A stretch of 64,000 bases of DNA. Source: Paraspadella gotoi. Taxonomy: Eukaryota; Chaetognatha. The stretch lies in assembly GCA_051294375.1 (NCBI GenBank), contig CM119267.1, forward strand, positions 429,523 through 493,522, written 5' to 3'. This document shows positions 35,110-47,569 of the stretch, one piece after another. The translations under genes were made by a program, and so were the position numbers. The first letter of the stretch is position 1. Every line of letters starts with the position of its first letter. The notes under the pieces were generated by a model, which was not told where the DNA came from, ran no database searches, and was given only the letters and a program-made list of their open reading frames with translations.

Positions 35110-38100
35110 ATGGCGAGCCGAGTAAGTCAAAGAGGCGCGCCCCCCGTCAACGTCAAATGTACTTTGATCACCGAAGCGGAAAATCAAGTCCTCTTCGAGG
35201 CCTTAGGTAATAAATTATTATATTAAGTGGTTTTATAACGAATTTATTGACAAAATGGTTATTTTTAGGCCGAAGATGCTACACGCTGGCGTCTGCCGTC
35301 GTGCAGGTCTTCGTCACGTCGCCGCCCGCTCACGATCGTTGGACCAAGAAAGTCATGGGCATCGCTTGCTTCGTCAAGGACGGCGCAAAGAGGTTACCAT
35401 CTTTTATATATTGTTACTGTTCTTTCTCTCTCTTTTTTATCTTTCTGTAAAACGATCTTTTTTATCCCTGTTACTGCATTAAACAATTAAACAATAAACA
35501 TGATACATAAAATAAACTTGGCATATTTCATTTACAACTTACATTCATTTGCAATACGCTCGGCCCTTATCATTCTTATTTTGAGTTACTTTTACTTTCG
35601 CCGACCGGGGTTAGGGAAGAGTTAGGGTTAAGGGTGGGTTAGGGTTAAAAGGGTTAGGGTAATTAGGTAATATTTTTTAATTTTTAAAAAAAAAAAATCA
35701 GTATTTTTAAGTGGTCGGCGAAAGTAAAATGTAGCCCTTATTTTTTTCAATGCACCTAACACCTCCTCCGTAGGTCTTACTTCATCCGCGTCTACGACGT
35801 CACCAAAAGTCAACTGATTTGGGAGCAAGAGCTCTACAACGGTTTCGAGTACGAAGCCAACGTCCAGCCCTTTTTCCACTATTTCGAGACGGACGACGGA
35901 ATCGCCGGCCTCAATTTCGCCAGCGTCCAAGAGGCCTCCAAGTTTAAAGGTAAGATTCTTCTCATTATATAGTATTAGCTTTCTTTTATTTTTAAATTCG
36001 ATAAATATTAAATACCCCCACCCCCCCGGTCAGACGTCGTTGTGGACAAACTCGTTCAGCGTCAACACCGCAAGTCCCAACGCGAATCGGCGCCCGTCGC
36101 CCGCGTCTCCTCCGCCGCGAGCGCCGTATCCTCCCGCCCGCAGGCCTTCGTCCCGGAGCCGGCGAGGAACGGGTCGGGAGACGGGAACATCTCGCATCCC
36201 ATCTCCGAGCCCGTTCCCACTAACGTCGGTTCGTTCCGTGAGATCGTGATTGCTGGGATGAGTTGACGGGCGAACTCTCATCCCTTTCCCCCCCACCTTC
36301 ATTAGGTATCGGCCAGTTCGCCACTCCCAAGGACACAAAATCCGACAAGAAGGACAAGAAAAAGGACAAAAAAAGCGCGAAAGGAGCCAAGTTGAGGAAG
36401 GAGGATATCGGCATGCCCACCAACTTTATGCACGTCGGTCACGTGGGTTGGGACAAGGACAAAGGGTTTCAGGTAGCAGTTGTTTCTTTTACTTTCATCG
36501 GGGAGTTTTAGTCCGATTGATTGATTAATTGGTTAACCAGTGACTGCGCCAATACATGTAAATCATTTTATAGGGTTTAAACTGAACTGTTACTCGTAGA
36601 AAAGAAAGTAAGAGACAAATTCTAGTAGGAGAGAAGAAAAGTTAACTAACCGGAAAAAAATAATTTAAAAAAAAAAAAATATATACAAAAAATTGTACAA
36701 TTTCGGGGGGTAAGTGATTTACAATTCTAGAATCTAGAGACTTTGATTTTTCTTTCCCAAAGGTGAAAAACGTTGAGAATCTGTGCGAGGATCCAGTCTT
36801 CAAGGAGATGTTCGCCGAGATCGGGATCGATACCAACAAAGTCAAGGAGGACGAGGAGACCAAGCAGGCCATTTACGATTTCATAGAGAGACAAGGTTAA
36901 ACGCAAGCAATTCATCTCATTCATTTGACCGAATGACCCAAATTAAGTTTGGGTTAACCAAAATATAAAAATACTAAAACGTATTGAACTTTAAAAAAAT
37001 AATTTAGAATCAAAATAAGATTTTTATTGGCATCAACGATTGTTGATTTTTATTTGGGACATGTTTCTCGACTCTTAAAATTCACAAATTGTATAAAGCG
37101 TTGTTGCCAATAAAAATCTTATTTTGCTCTAAATCCAAACACAACGAATCGATGACACTTTGTGAACTAAAACGTATTAATTTTTTTCAGGCGGAGTGGA
37201 GAAGGTACGACAACAACAACAACAGCAAAAACAACAGCAGCTGCAGAAACAGAACACCGTGAAACGAGCGTCGGAGCCGCCGAAGCCGTCCCGCGGTCCT
37301 TTGCCAGCCGTGCCCCACCACCACCACGCGGCGCCGCCTCCGCCGCCGCCGAGTCGACATCACCGTCCTCCGGCGCCAACGCCGATGGTGGCGGATACGC
37401 CGCCGCCGATGGTGCCCGCTCGAGCTCCAAATCGAAATAAGGTGAGGGAAAATTGGTTGTAAAGAAAATAGGTGAGTTCTTTTTCTCATCTTCGCCGATT
37501 CTTTTTCTTCAGGAAAAAGCTTTTCGTCCTCCTCCTCCGGCTCCCTCTTCGGCTCCCTCTTCGGCTCCACCACCTCCATCTCACGGGACGGCGCCACCGC
37601 CTCCGCCACCTCCTCCTCCTCCTCCTCCGCCGCCGCCCGCTTCTGGTGGACCTCCTCCTCCCCCGCCGCCGCCGCCGCCGGCTTCGGGACCAGCCGCGCC
37701 TCCTCCCCCGCCTGTTCCATCATCTTCCGGGATTTCCAAGTGGGTTGCGATGATAACCTTTCCTTTTTCCTGCTTCGCTTCATTTACTCACCCTTATTTT
37801 ACTCACCTTTGATCAGAGCCTCTCTTCCTGTCGTGGGCGACGATCGCGGCGACCTCTTGAAAGCGATTCGCAAAGGCAGGGAATTGAAGCACGTGGAACC
37901 CGCGGCGGAGGCGGCCGGTGGAGGCGGCGACCGTGGCGACCTCCTCAGTCAAATAAGAAAGGGAAAGCAACTGCGCCCCGTCTCCGACGAACCGGCCTCC
38001 AGTAGCGCCGCAGCGGGACCCGAGCTTACAGGTAAGTTGGGTGCGAATCGGGTGAATGATCGTGAATGATTGTTAAATGATTGTGAATCCCAGGTATTGC

Positions 38101-38209
38101 GGCGGCTTTGGCCAAGGCGCTTAACCAGAGAAAGCAAGTAATGCAATCTGACTCGGAAGACGAAAGTAACGACTCGGACGACGCCGACAGCGACGAAGAG
38201 TGGGACTGA
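35110..38209 (+). CDS. WASL: N-WASP / WASP actin-nucleation-promoting factor, ten exons
   Basis: Exons: 35110-35206, 35269-35392, 35774-35949, 36034-36237, 36306-36472, 36763-36895, 37191-37441, 37513-37739, 37817-38031, 38094-38209; 569 residues with consistent phases. The WH1 domain (~1-130) binds WIP-type partners. A Lys-rich basic patch precedes the CRIB/GBD motif IGMPTNFMHVGHVG (~235-249), the Cdc42-binding site. A Gln/Pro-rich central region ends in long polyproline runs for SH3 proteins and profilin. Two WH2 motifs (DRGDLLKAIRKGRELKHVE and DRGDLLSQIRKGKQLRPVS) bind actin. The C-terminal central-acidic tail ends DDADSDEEWD, which engages Arp2/3. Two WH2 motifs match N-WASP more than haematopoietic WASP. 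The protein should relay Cdc42 signals to branched actin assembly. Confidence 0.95.
35589..35730. mobile_element. Small terminal-inverted-repeat element in WASL intron 2
   Basis: Perfect 17-bp inverted termini TTTTACTTTCGCCGACC (left, about 35,590) and its complement (right, ending about 35,730) enclose about 110 bp that includes several GGGTTAGGG-type telomere-like repeats. GCCCTTAT occurs on both outer sides (about 35,573 and 35,737) but not directly adjacent on both, so a target duplication is uncertain. MITE-like. Confidence 0.6.
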
Positions 38210-38992
38210 ACGATAGAGAGCGAGACAACGTCTCGGACCTCCTAGGGAAATTTGTGGGGAAAATCTTTTTTATATAACTAAACACACACAAAAAAAAAAC
38301 GACTGGTCTGTTTCGTGTTACCTTTTATCGGTGTTAATTTGTGTTGATTTATAATTTCGTATTTGAATTGAGAAATGAACAAAAAACTAAATTTATCCGT
38401 TATCAAAATTAATCCGAAGTGCCATCGCGAAGAATCGCTTGTAGTATTTCTACTTAATATTTCGTTCAAGGTGATCCTCGCTTTTTTAACCCAAGTTTTT
38501 TTTTTATTTACTTTGGGAAGGCTCAATATTCTAGTCTTATTTTCTTCCTGACTTTTTGGTTGTGGAAAAATTCTTTATCGGCGTCGTACGTAAAAATAAG
38601 TTCTAACCTTTTCAAAGCTTTTTCAAGTTTTTTAACGACGATTCGATCTCACGATTAGTTCAGTATACTTTAATCAATGTATAACCTCTTGTTCGCCGTT
38701 TGTCTTGGTTGTTCAACTTTAGCAACTAATCTTTATTTGGCAATTCAACTTAATTGTTTTTCCATACTTAATTTTCTCCTTGATAGTTTTACTCCGAGAT
38801 CAAATCGTACGATTATTATAATTCGCATATGTTAGTAGTCATTTTTTATTTAAAATAGGGGATAAAAAAAAATGATTTGAAAGGATTTTCTCTCGCACTC
38901 ATATTCATACGCGCTTTGGTCAAAACCTGATTGTGTGAGACAGAATTCGTCAAAAGTATTAAACTGATTTGAAGACATTGAACTGAATCGCA
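38210..38992. other. WASL-VPS39 intergenic region
   Basis: AT-rich 780 bp holding the WASL 3' UTR and presumably the VPS39 promoter. No coding or repeat signal. Confidence 0.45.
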
Positions 38993-41900
38993 ATGCACGA
39001 CGCGTTCGAGGCCGTACCCGTCTTGGAGAAGCTCCCGCTCGAGGTGGAGTCGGTGGCCTGCTTCGGCGAACTGCTGCTCGTCGGAACTAAGGTAAGAATG
39101 GTTGGAGGGTGTGTCGGCGTTTTGGAAGGATCTTCACATTTGTAATGATGTACTTGATATAAACGATAGTATTACAATGTACATGTACATAAAATTTAAA
39201 CATCGTCAACCCCCCCTACCAACAGATCGGTCATCTCCTGATCTACTCCATTCGCGAGAACGATAATTCTTCCTTCAGCGACGCGGCTCGCTACTCCGTC
39301 AGCCTCTACAGATCATACAAAAACTTCTCCAAGAAGCCCATCCTCCAGTTGGAAGTCGTGCCGGAGTTCCACCTCCTCGTCAGCCTCACCGAGTCCGTCG
39401 TCAGCGTTCACGATCTCGGCGTCTACAACTTGGTTCACTCCATGCCCAAGACTCGTGGCGCGTCGCTCTTCGCCGTAGATGTCCAAGTATTGTTTTAATT
39501 AAAAGGCATTCTTAATTCGTTCATTTTTTTATTAAGACAATCTACCTATATATAAAACAATTTTAAAACCTTGACAGGCGAACAAATCTTTATCCGGCGA
39601 AGTGATACACACACTACGCTTGGCCGTCGCCCTTCGACGCAAAGTCCAAGTGAGTCTCGATTCTTTCAAACCCAAAATTGAAGCGTGGAAAGCGAAAAAG
39701 AGGGATACCCGGCACCTGGGGAGTCGGGAGTTAAGAAATAAGAAAGAACAATTTATGAGAATTGAACAATAAAAGACGCCAAGTCAAAAAAAAAAAAAAA
39801 GGAAGAATAGATCGAAGAAACAAAAAGGAGTTAAGACACCACGAGTCTCCGGTTTAGGTCGAATGTTTAAACAAAGCGAGAGAGAGAGAGAGAGAGAGAG
39901 AGAGGCTCCGCGAAGCCACGGACTCTGTTTCCCATTTTTTGAAAACCTTCGTTGATTCCGTTTCAGGTTTATTATTGGAAGAATCGTGAGTTTCACGAGC
40001 TTCGATCCGAACTCACCCCTTCGGATACTCCAAAGGTAAGTGGGCCTCGCATATTTTTTATATTTATTAGTAAAAATACTATTTATTTTTCTTTTCTTTT
40101 CGCGTTTCCGTTACAAACTTTGTTACCTCTCCTTACCTTTCCTTACCTTTCCTTACCTCTCCTTCACTCCTCCGTCTAGTCGATGGCGTGGGTTGGGGAA
40201 TCCCTCGTGCTCGGCTTCGGCAAACAGGACTACATGGTCTACGACGTCGTTCACAACGTGGAGAAGGAGCTCTTTTCCACTGGGCGTCATCCGGACCCTT
40301 TGGTTGCCAAGATTGGCGACGACATGGTCGCCCTCTCCAGGGATGAAATGATCGTCTTTCTTAACTCCAAAGGTGAAAATCCATTTTCGACATTTTTGGA
40401 GATTATTCGCAGCCGATTATTCATCGCATCACTCCCAACGATATCCGCTACGATGGAGCGATGAAACGATTAAGCGAGTTAACAATATCTTTTTGTTGCC
40501 TCCGTGTATGTATTATGTAATTAAAAAAAAATCATGCCTTTTAATTTTTTTTTTAGCAAAGCAATATCTCAAATTATATTTTCTTTGTTGTAATATCCTT
40601 ATAAATTCGTACAAAATAAAAATATTAATAACAAATTCGGATTCGTCAGAAAAAAGTGATATTTTAATGGTAAAGCTGTGAAAAATAACAAAAACGTTTT
40701 ATCATATAATAGTTTCTCCTACATAGTAAAAAAGTAAAGAATTATATATTCGATAATCATACTATCTCGCGTAAAATTATAATTGTTAATAGACTCAAAT
40801 CAAATTTTTATTCTCGAGAACACCACTCTAATATCCACACAATCTTAGAAATTTCCGCTTTTCTCTTTTCGCAGGAGAACCGACTCAACAGTCCGTGTTG
40901 AACTTTCCCGAGCCTCCGCTGAACATTGTCCACGTGCGTCCTTACCTCCTCGCGCTGCTGCCTCGCTGCATCGAGGTCTGCACCTCGGATCCCAAGCAGA
41001 CGGCGCCCGTCTCCCAACGGATCCAGAGCATCGAACTAGGTCGGCGACGCCGCCATCGTTCCAGTTCCAGTTTAATGATTAATATTAAGAGCGTCTCTAA
41101 TTTGATCAATTACGGTGAGAGGAGAATTTCTGTGTTAGACTTAAGGAATGCTTTTCGAGGTAGATCGTAGAATGAAGAATACGGGATTTAGAATTAATTA
41201 ATAATTATTATTTTTTGTTAAGAGTTTTTCCTTTATGTTAAGGTCCGTCGGGTCGTCATTCCCGCCAGTTGAAGATCGTCGTCGGATCCTCCTCGTCCTC
41301 CGACGGAAAGCCCAAGTCTTCGTCGACGAAGGCCGTCTCCTCTAAGACCGATAACAAAGAACCTGTCTCCGACAAAGTCTGCTACGTGGCAAGCTCCAAT
41401 AACGTCTGGCGCCTCGTCTCCGTTCCGCTCACCGATCAAATCAGGCAGCTGCTGAAGGTGAGTTGTCTCGAGTCGATTTTGAATCTTTGACCCCGAATCC
41501 TGGTTTTTTTTTTTTTTTTTTTTCTTCTCCTCGAACCAGGAGAAGCAATTTCAATTGGCGCTGTCCCTCTGCTCGATGGTCGAGGATCCAACGCTCAACG
41601 CGGAGATCAAGCGTCTCTACTCATTTCACTTATTCTCGCAAGTGAGAGGAGAAATCTCTGCCGCCGATCGACGATGCGATACAATTTAACTTGAGAAAAT
41701 ATTTGACTTAATTTTTAAGCATCAATTTTTTTTTTTAAATTTCAGCGCAAATTCAAAGAATCATTTTTGATCTACGCGGTGTTGGACTTAGAACCGACTT
41801 ACGTGATCGGCCTGTTCCCCAACCTCATGCCGCAAGGCTACAAGTGAGCCTAGAAACTGACCCTAATCTTAAATCGATGACTTTGCTTATGAACATTTGG

Positions 41901-44111
41901 ACGAACCCCTCCGCGCCAGGCAATCCTTCGCCGAGTACCCGGAGAAGCTGGAGCCGCTGGAAGGAGCGGACTTGGATAAGGGCGTCCTCGAACTTATCGA
42001 TTACCTCACCCAAAAGAGATACGAGCTCTTGATCGCGGGCGGCGGCGAGCTCAAGGGCGACAATCCCGCTGCCACTAAAAGTCGGACTTTGATGCAGATC
42101 ATCGACACTACCTTGTTGAAGGTTTGCTTCTTTTAAAATTATTTTACATAATATATTTTTCAATTTTGCTTATCCTAGTGTTATTTGTTGACGAACGACT
42201 CGATGGTGGCGCCGCTGCTTCGAACTACCAACTACTGCCATCTGGAGGAGAGCGAGAATCTTCTCAAGGATCGAAAAAAGTATCCCGAGTTGACCATCCT
42301 CTACGAGAAGAAGGGTCAGCACCGGAAGGCCCTCGAGTGTCTCAAGAGGCTCGCCACCAAATCGGATCCTGTCATGGGCGGCATCGCCAGAACAATCTCC
42401 TACTTGCAGCGTTTGGGAGCGGAACACATCGACCTCATCCTCGAGTTCTCCAAGTGGGTCTTGGATGAAGACAGTCGCGAGGGTCTCAACATCTTCACCG
42501 AGGACATCCCCGAAGTAGATTCCCTTCCCAGAGACAAGGTAGGGAAAAACTGTTTAAAGTGTTTAATGATGATTAAGTTAAAAGTAGAAAAAAAAAGTTT
42601 TTGCCGTCTCCCCTCTTAGGTTTTGCAACATCTGGAAAGCCTCGAGGATCCGTCTCTCCCGATTCGCTACTTGGAACATGTCATCCACGAGAAACGAATC
42701 GGTGAAACTTCGCATAAGTTTCACAACGCGCTCATCCGACTCTATTTGGATCGAGTCAGGAATCTCTACGACGATTATCTCCTAACGCTTCCGCCGGGTA
42801 AGTTCCGAAGGCAAAAGATTCCAAGAAAATTCAAATTTGGAATACGTAATCTTTGTGTCTCGCAGGAGAACCTCCGCCGAGCGCGGGACACGAACCCGGC
42901 GACCTGGGAATTTGGCGGGAAAGGCTCCTTACCTTTTTGAAAACGTCGACGAGTTACACTCCGGAAAGGCTGCTCACTTATTTTCCCTCGCATCAGGTTC
43001 CGTGTGGCCTCTCTTTTCCTCATTTTTTTATTTTTATAATAATAATAATAATAATAATTATAATAATAATAATAATTGGTAAAACTAATATAGAAAGGCC
43101 TCCATCCCTCTTACAAAAGAATAACAGAAAGATCAATCAGATAGTTTATTACCTTGTATAACTTTGTATATTTATAATGTTCTTATGAAATGTTTTGATT
43201 GTATTTGATTGTTATAACTTATAATAGATCCGGAAATACTACATTAAAATCTCCACTAGTATCAAAATACAAGGAAATTATTTTACTGTCGTACATTGCA
43301 AAACAATTCATTAGCATTTTATTATGTCCGACTCCTCTACAGTTCTTCGAGGAGCGCGCCATCTTGCTCGGACGCTCCGGTCGCCACGAAGACGCCCTCG
43401 CTATTTACGTGTTGATGCTGAACGACCTGATGGAGGCGGAGGCTTATTGCGAGCGCGTCGCCAAAGATCCTAATGCAGGCGCCGACGCCAACAGCGTCTT
43501 TTTGCATCTCTTGAGATTGTATTTGGACCCGAATAGAGGTCAGTCTATTAGATGAGATAAATTAAACAAGTTATACACAAAATAACAATTTAATTGAATT
43601 AATCCTCAGCCGGACCCGACTCGTCCCCAGCACCGGTAAACACATCCGGTACTCGCGGCCTCGACGCCGCCGACCGAGTGGGCCACGCCCTCCGCCTCCT
43701 CGAAGCGCACCCCGGTTCCATCGACACCGTCAAGGCGTTGGAGATGCTCCCGCCCACTTTGGCCGTGAGAGACGTCTGTCTCTTCCTCGAAAACGTCGTC
43801 AAGGAAAAAGCTTCGTCCAAAAGGAATGCCCAGGTTCGCTATAGTTTTTGTTATTTTTCGCTATTTGTCTAAAAAGTAGTTTTTGTTTATATAAGTTATA
43901 TTTATTATAAATTGTTATATAACAGATCCTCAAGTCCCTCCTCTTTGCGGAACACCTCCAAGCGGCCGACCATAAGATCTTCTTCCAGTCGAACCGTTGC
44001 ACCGTTACCGAAGAGCTGATGTGCCCAGTATGCCGCAAGCGAATCGGCAACTCTGCCTTCGCGCGACTTCCGGACGGAACCATCCTTCATTATTATTGTT
44101 CGAAGGAATGA
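38993..44111 (+). CDS. VPS39: VPS39 / Vam6, HOPS-complex subunit, sixteen exons
   Basis: Exons: 38993-39091, 39226-39486, 39578-39649, 39967-40035, 40180-40372, 40875-41039, 41243-41457, 41540-41641, 41746-41843, 41920-42121, 42179-42538, 42620-42797, 42866-42996, 43343-43538, 43610-43833, 43926-44111. All phases agree, giving 916 residues (886 in human). The N-terminal ~300 residues form the CNH beta-propeller (MHDAFEAVPVLEKLPLEVES). A clathrin-heavy-chain-like alpha-solenoid follows (YEKKGQHRKALECLKRLA, YLQRLGAEHIDLILEFSKWV). The C-terminus is the VPS39 zinc-finger region with CPVCRKRIG and a final HYYCSKE. By family it bridges Rab7 to the HOPS tethering complex for late-endosome and lysosome fusion. 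A Ser/Lys-rich insert lies in exon 7 (residues about 300-330). Confidence 0.96.
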
Positions 44112-44331
44112 AAGCGACTCTTGACTTCTTCCCCTCCGTCCTCCACCCTCCACACCCCCCCCCACATCCGCGGACCCAGTTACCTCCAAGTCGAATCGAC
44201 CAGCAATTCTGTGATTTTATAAAGTTGTTTCATTTTCTTCGTCGGTCAGACGTTTCTATTTAATTTAGATTAGTTGTTGACGCTATGTTGTAAATTTTCA
44301 TAATAATTTTTTTTAAAAATCTTGAAGCGTA

Positions 44332-44337
44332 AATAAA
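44332..44337 (+). terminator. Putative VPS39 polyadenylation signal
   Basis: AATAAA 221 bp after the VPS39 stop and only 23 bp before the GLOD4 start codon. In AT-rich DNA this can occur by chance. Confidence 0.4.
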
Positions 44338-44359
44338 CTCAATAAGAACAAAGGCGACG

Positions 44360-45662
44360 ATGTCGACGCCGTCCCGTCGCGCCCTCCACTTCGTCTTCAA
44401 GATCGGCGATAGGCGGCGAACGGCCGCCTTCTACCGCGACGTCTTGGGCATGAAGTTCCTCCGCCACGAGGAATTCGAGAAAGGCTGCGAGGCGACATGC
44501 AACGGACCCTACGACGGCCAGTGGAGCAAGTCGATGGTCGGCTACGGTCCCGAGGACGACCACTTCGTCGTCGAGTTGACTTACAACTACGGCATCGGCT
44601 CCTACGCCATGGGCAACGACTTTCACGGACTCACCATCCTTTCGCGCCGAGTCTTCGAAAGGGCCTCGCGCGTGGCGGAATCGGTAGTGGCCGGACAAGA
44701 GCCGGCGCGGCTCACCCTTCGATCGCCCGACGGGCACCCCTTTCACGTGATCGACGTGGCCGCGTCGGGACGGGATCCCGTGGTCGCCGTCGCTCTGGCG
44801 TCCTCTTCGTTGGAGATGTCTTTGGAGTTTTGGAGAGACGTTCTTGGGATGAGGATCGTGGCGGAGGAAGAGAAGAGGGTCGCCTTGGCATTTGGGGACA
44901 ATGAGTGGAGGTGAGGAAATTTATTTTTTATTCATTAGTTATTGGTTTATTTTTCTTTTAAATTATCTTCAGTTTATTATTAAAAAGTCTACGGAATAAG
45001 AAAGAAATATAAATTTAAAGGGAAAATGTCAATCATTCAAAACAAATTTATAATAAACAATTAAACATTAAACCAATCTGTTGAACTCTAGAGATAAGTA
45101 ATAAATAAACGAAATCTCTAATTTATCTGCTTTTGATATTACTTGTCCAAGCTTCATCTTATTTTGCTTTAAGTCGATTTCCCTTTCATCTTTTATTAAA
45201 TGAAGCAACCTGTCATCTCCTCGTTTACTTAGATTGGAATTAGTCGACGTTGGCGGACCCGTGGATCACGCCAAAGCCTTCGGCCGAGTCGCCTTCGCCT
45301 GCCCGGCCCCCGACCTGCCCGCCATTCAAGAGAGCGTTGAGAAGCGGGCGGGGCGGCCCGGCGCCGGCTCCGTCAAGACGCCCCTGGTCAGCCTTGACAC
45401 GCCCGGCAAGGCCACCGTTTCCGTCGTCATCTTAGCCGACCCTGACGGTCACGAGATATGCTTTGTCGGCGACGAGGCCTTTCGGGAATTGTCGCAGGTA
45501 AATATATATAAACTCTTCACAAGTAATGATATGATTCGAGCTCATCATCTCGCGTTTCAGGTGGATCCTCGCGCGGACGAGTTGCTGGACGCAGCGCTGG
45601 AGGCGGACAAGAGCGATGAGTGGTATGAGAAAAAGGGTCGAGCGAAGCCTTCCGCCTTATAA
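44360..45662 (+). CDS. GLOD4: Glyoxalase domain-containing protein 4, three exons
   Basis: Exons: 44360-44910, 45233-45497, 45561-45662, phases consistent, 305 residues (human about 300-313). It follows the GLOD4 family closely: [56 protein letters not shown] and [17 protein letters not shown], then the second VOC module with [20 protein letters not shown] and [17 protein letters not shown], ending near [10 protein letters not shown]. Two VOC folds are present. The family is related to glyoxalase I but has no firmly established reaction, so activity should not be assumed. Intron 2 is short and open in frame, so unspliced reading would also be possible; the GT-AG borders and family alignment support splicing. 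Confidence 0.95.
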
Positions 45663-46086
45663 TGGCAGACGATCTCACGAAATTGGGCGGGGGTGGAAAA
45701 TGGCGGAAGGGATTTGAACCAAATGCATTTGATACAATGATAATCGTTTCTCTTAAAATCGCGGAAAAATCGAATCAAAACAAAATCCAATTTGTGTTCC
45801 ATCGTCCGCTTTACATTCGTCATCTGTCGAGATTTAATCGTTAATAATAATTATTATTAATATTTAATCGTTAATAATAATTAATTTAATCGTTAATTTT
45901 TCTCTTTTTAAAGTTTGTTGATTGACGTTTTTGAATTTCCGGCCAATCGCTTTTTTATGAATTTTAATCGTAGAATTTTCGTTGCATTTAATTTCTGTGA
46001 TCTAAATTTATATTATTTATTTTTCTAAATCTAAAAAAAGATTAGTTGAGATTAAAGAATAAAGATCGACTTTCTCCCAACGAAAT
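45663..46086. other. GLOD4-LANCL intergenic region
   Basis: 424 bp, AT-rich, with an AATAAA at 46,058-46,063 only 23 bp before the LanC-like start codon. No gene. Confidence 0.5.
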
Positions 46087-47465
46087 ATGAGTGTCGAGCG
46101 GGAATTTCCGAATCCGTTTCCGGATTTCGATCAAAGACGCGACCTCGACGCTTCCGGATTCGAACGCGATTTTCTCGATCGCCTCCTTCAGACTGAGAAG
46201 AGGTTGACGAAGAAGCTCGACCAGGGACTCGGCTCTTCCGTCGACGCCTCCGACTATTCCGTCTACACCGGCACCTGCGGCGTCGCTCTTCTCTTCTGGC
46301 GTCGAAGTCGCTCGTCCGGGGACGGCGATCTCCTGGCCAAGAGTTACGAATGCGTGCGCGACGCCCTCGGGCGCCGACGAGGAAAGAGGATCACCTTCGC
46401 CTGCGGGGACGCGGGGCCGTTGGCGTTGGGCGCCGTCGTCTGTTCAGAGATGGGGAAGGCGGAGAAGACGGCCAAGTATCTCCACGAACTTCACGATCTC
46501 CAGGTTTGAAACTGAAGGAAATCATGTCTGCATTTTTGACAAGTTTTAAATCAGTTTTTTTCTTCCTTAAACTTAAGGGCAAGGCCGTGGACCTCAGCGG
46601 AGATATGCCCGACGAATTCCTCTACGGCCGCGCGGGCTACTTGTTCGCCCTCCTCTTCGTCCGCAAACATCTCGGTCCGTCTTCGGCCAACACATCCGCC
46701 ATCCACGAGGTTGTTGAGGCTATCTTGACTTCCGGTCGGCGCCTGGCGCGACGCCAACGATCCCAGGCGCCGCTGATGTATCAATGGCACGAGAAGCACT
46801 ACCTAGGCGCCGCCCACGGCATCTCCGGCATCCTCTTCCAACTCATGCAAGCGGCGGCGATGATGCCGGGCTTTGGGATTCGCGAGAAGGTCGACGTCGA
46901 CGTCAAAGCCACGCTCGATTATCTCCTCAACATTCGCTTTCCCTCCGGCAATTTCCCTTCTTCGCTCGAGAGCGATAAGACCGACAAGCTCGTCCACTGG
47001 TGCCACGGTGCGCCCGGCGTCATCCACGCCTTCTCGCTGGCTCACCAACTTTACGGCGATGAGAAATACTTGGCGGCGGCGCTGCGCTGCGGGGACGTTA
47101 TCTGGCGCCGCGGACTCTTGCGCAAAGGCTATGGCGTTTGTCATGGCGTCGCCGGAAACGCCTACGCATTCGTGCGCCTCTACGATCTGACAAAGGATCC
47201 GCGTTACGCCTACCGGGCGTCGGCCTTTGCCAAGTGGATCTTCGACTATGGCTCTCACGATTGCAGGATCGCCGATCGACCCTTCAGCCTCTTTGAGGGT
47301 TTGGCCGGGACTCTTTACTTCTTGCACGACATGATGAAAATTGGCGAGGCGAGATTTCCCGCCTTCAGATTTGCTCGACTAAAGTCTCGGCCCTTCAAAG
47401 GGCGTTTTGCGTCAGTCAGAGCCCGCTTTGCCATTTACTTCAATGGTAAACAAGCGGCGGGCTAA
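46087..47465 (+). CDS. LANCL: LanC-like protein (LANCL1/2 type), two exons
   Basis: Exons 46087-46503 and 46578-47465, phase 0, 434 residues (about 400 in vertebrates). The start MSVEREFPNPFPDFDQR resembles LANCL1. YTGTCGVALLFW, RITFACGDAGPLALGAV, FLYGRAGYLFALLFV and YLGAAHGISGILFQLMQ follow the family's alpha-toroid repeats. The zinc ligands are all present: Cys281 in VHWCHGAPG and Cys327-His328 in GYGVCHGVAGN. SLFEGLAGTLYFLHDM and ARFPAF mark the normal C-terminus. About 30 basic extra residues follow before the stop at 47,465, unlike the family, so the reading frame may run on beyond the ancestral end or a terminal exon is missed. By family it is a cytosolic glutathione-binding protein that can add glutathione to dehydroamino acids. 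Confidence 0.95.
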
Positions 47466-47569
47466 CTAAATGAACCATCTAGTCACTTTCGAACGTGATC
47501 TCTGCTACGTAAAAAACTTTATTTTAATCGTCTCTTAAATTTTGGCGGTCAATTGTTCCATATTTTATT

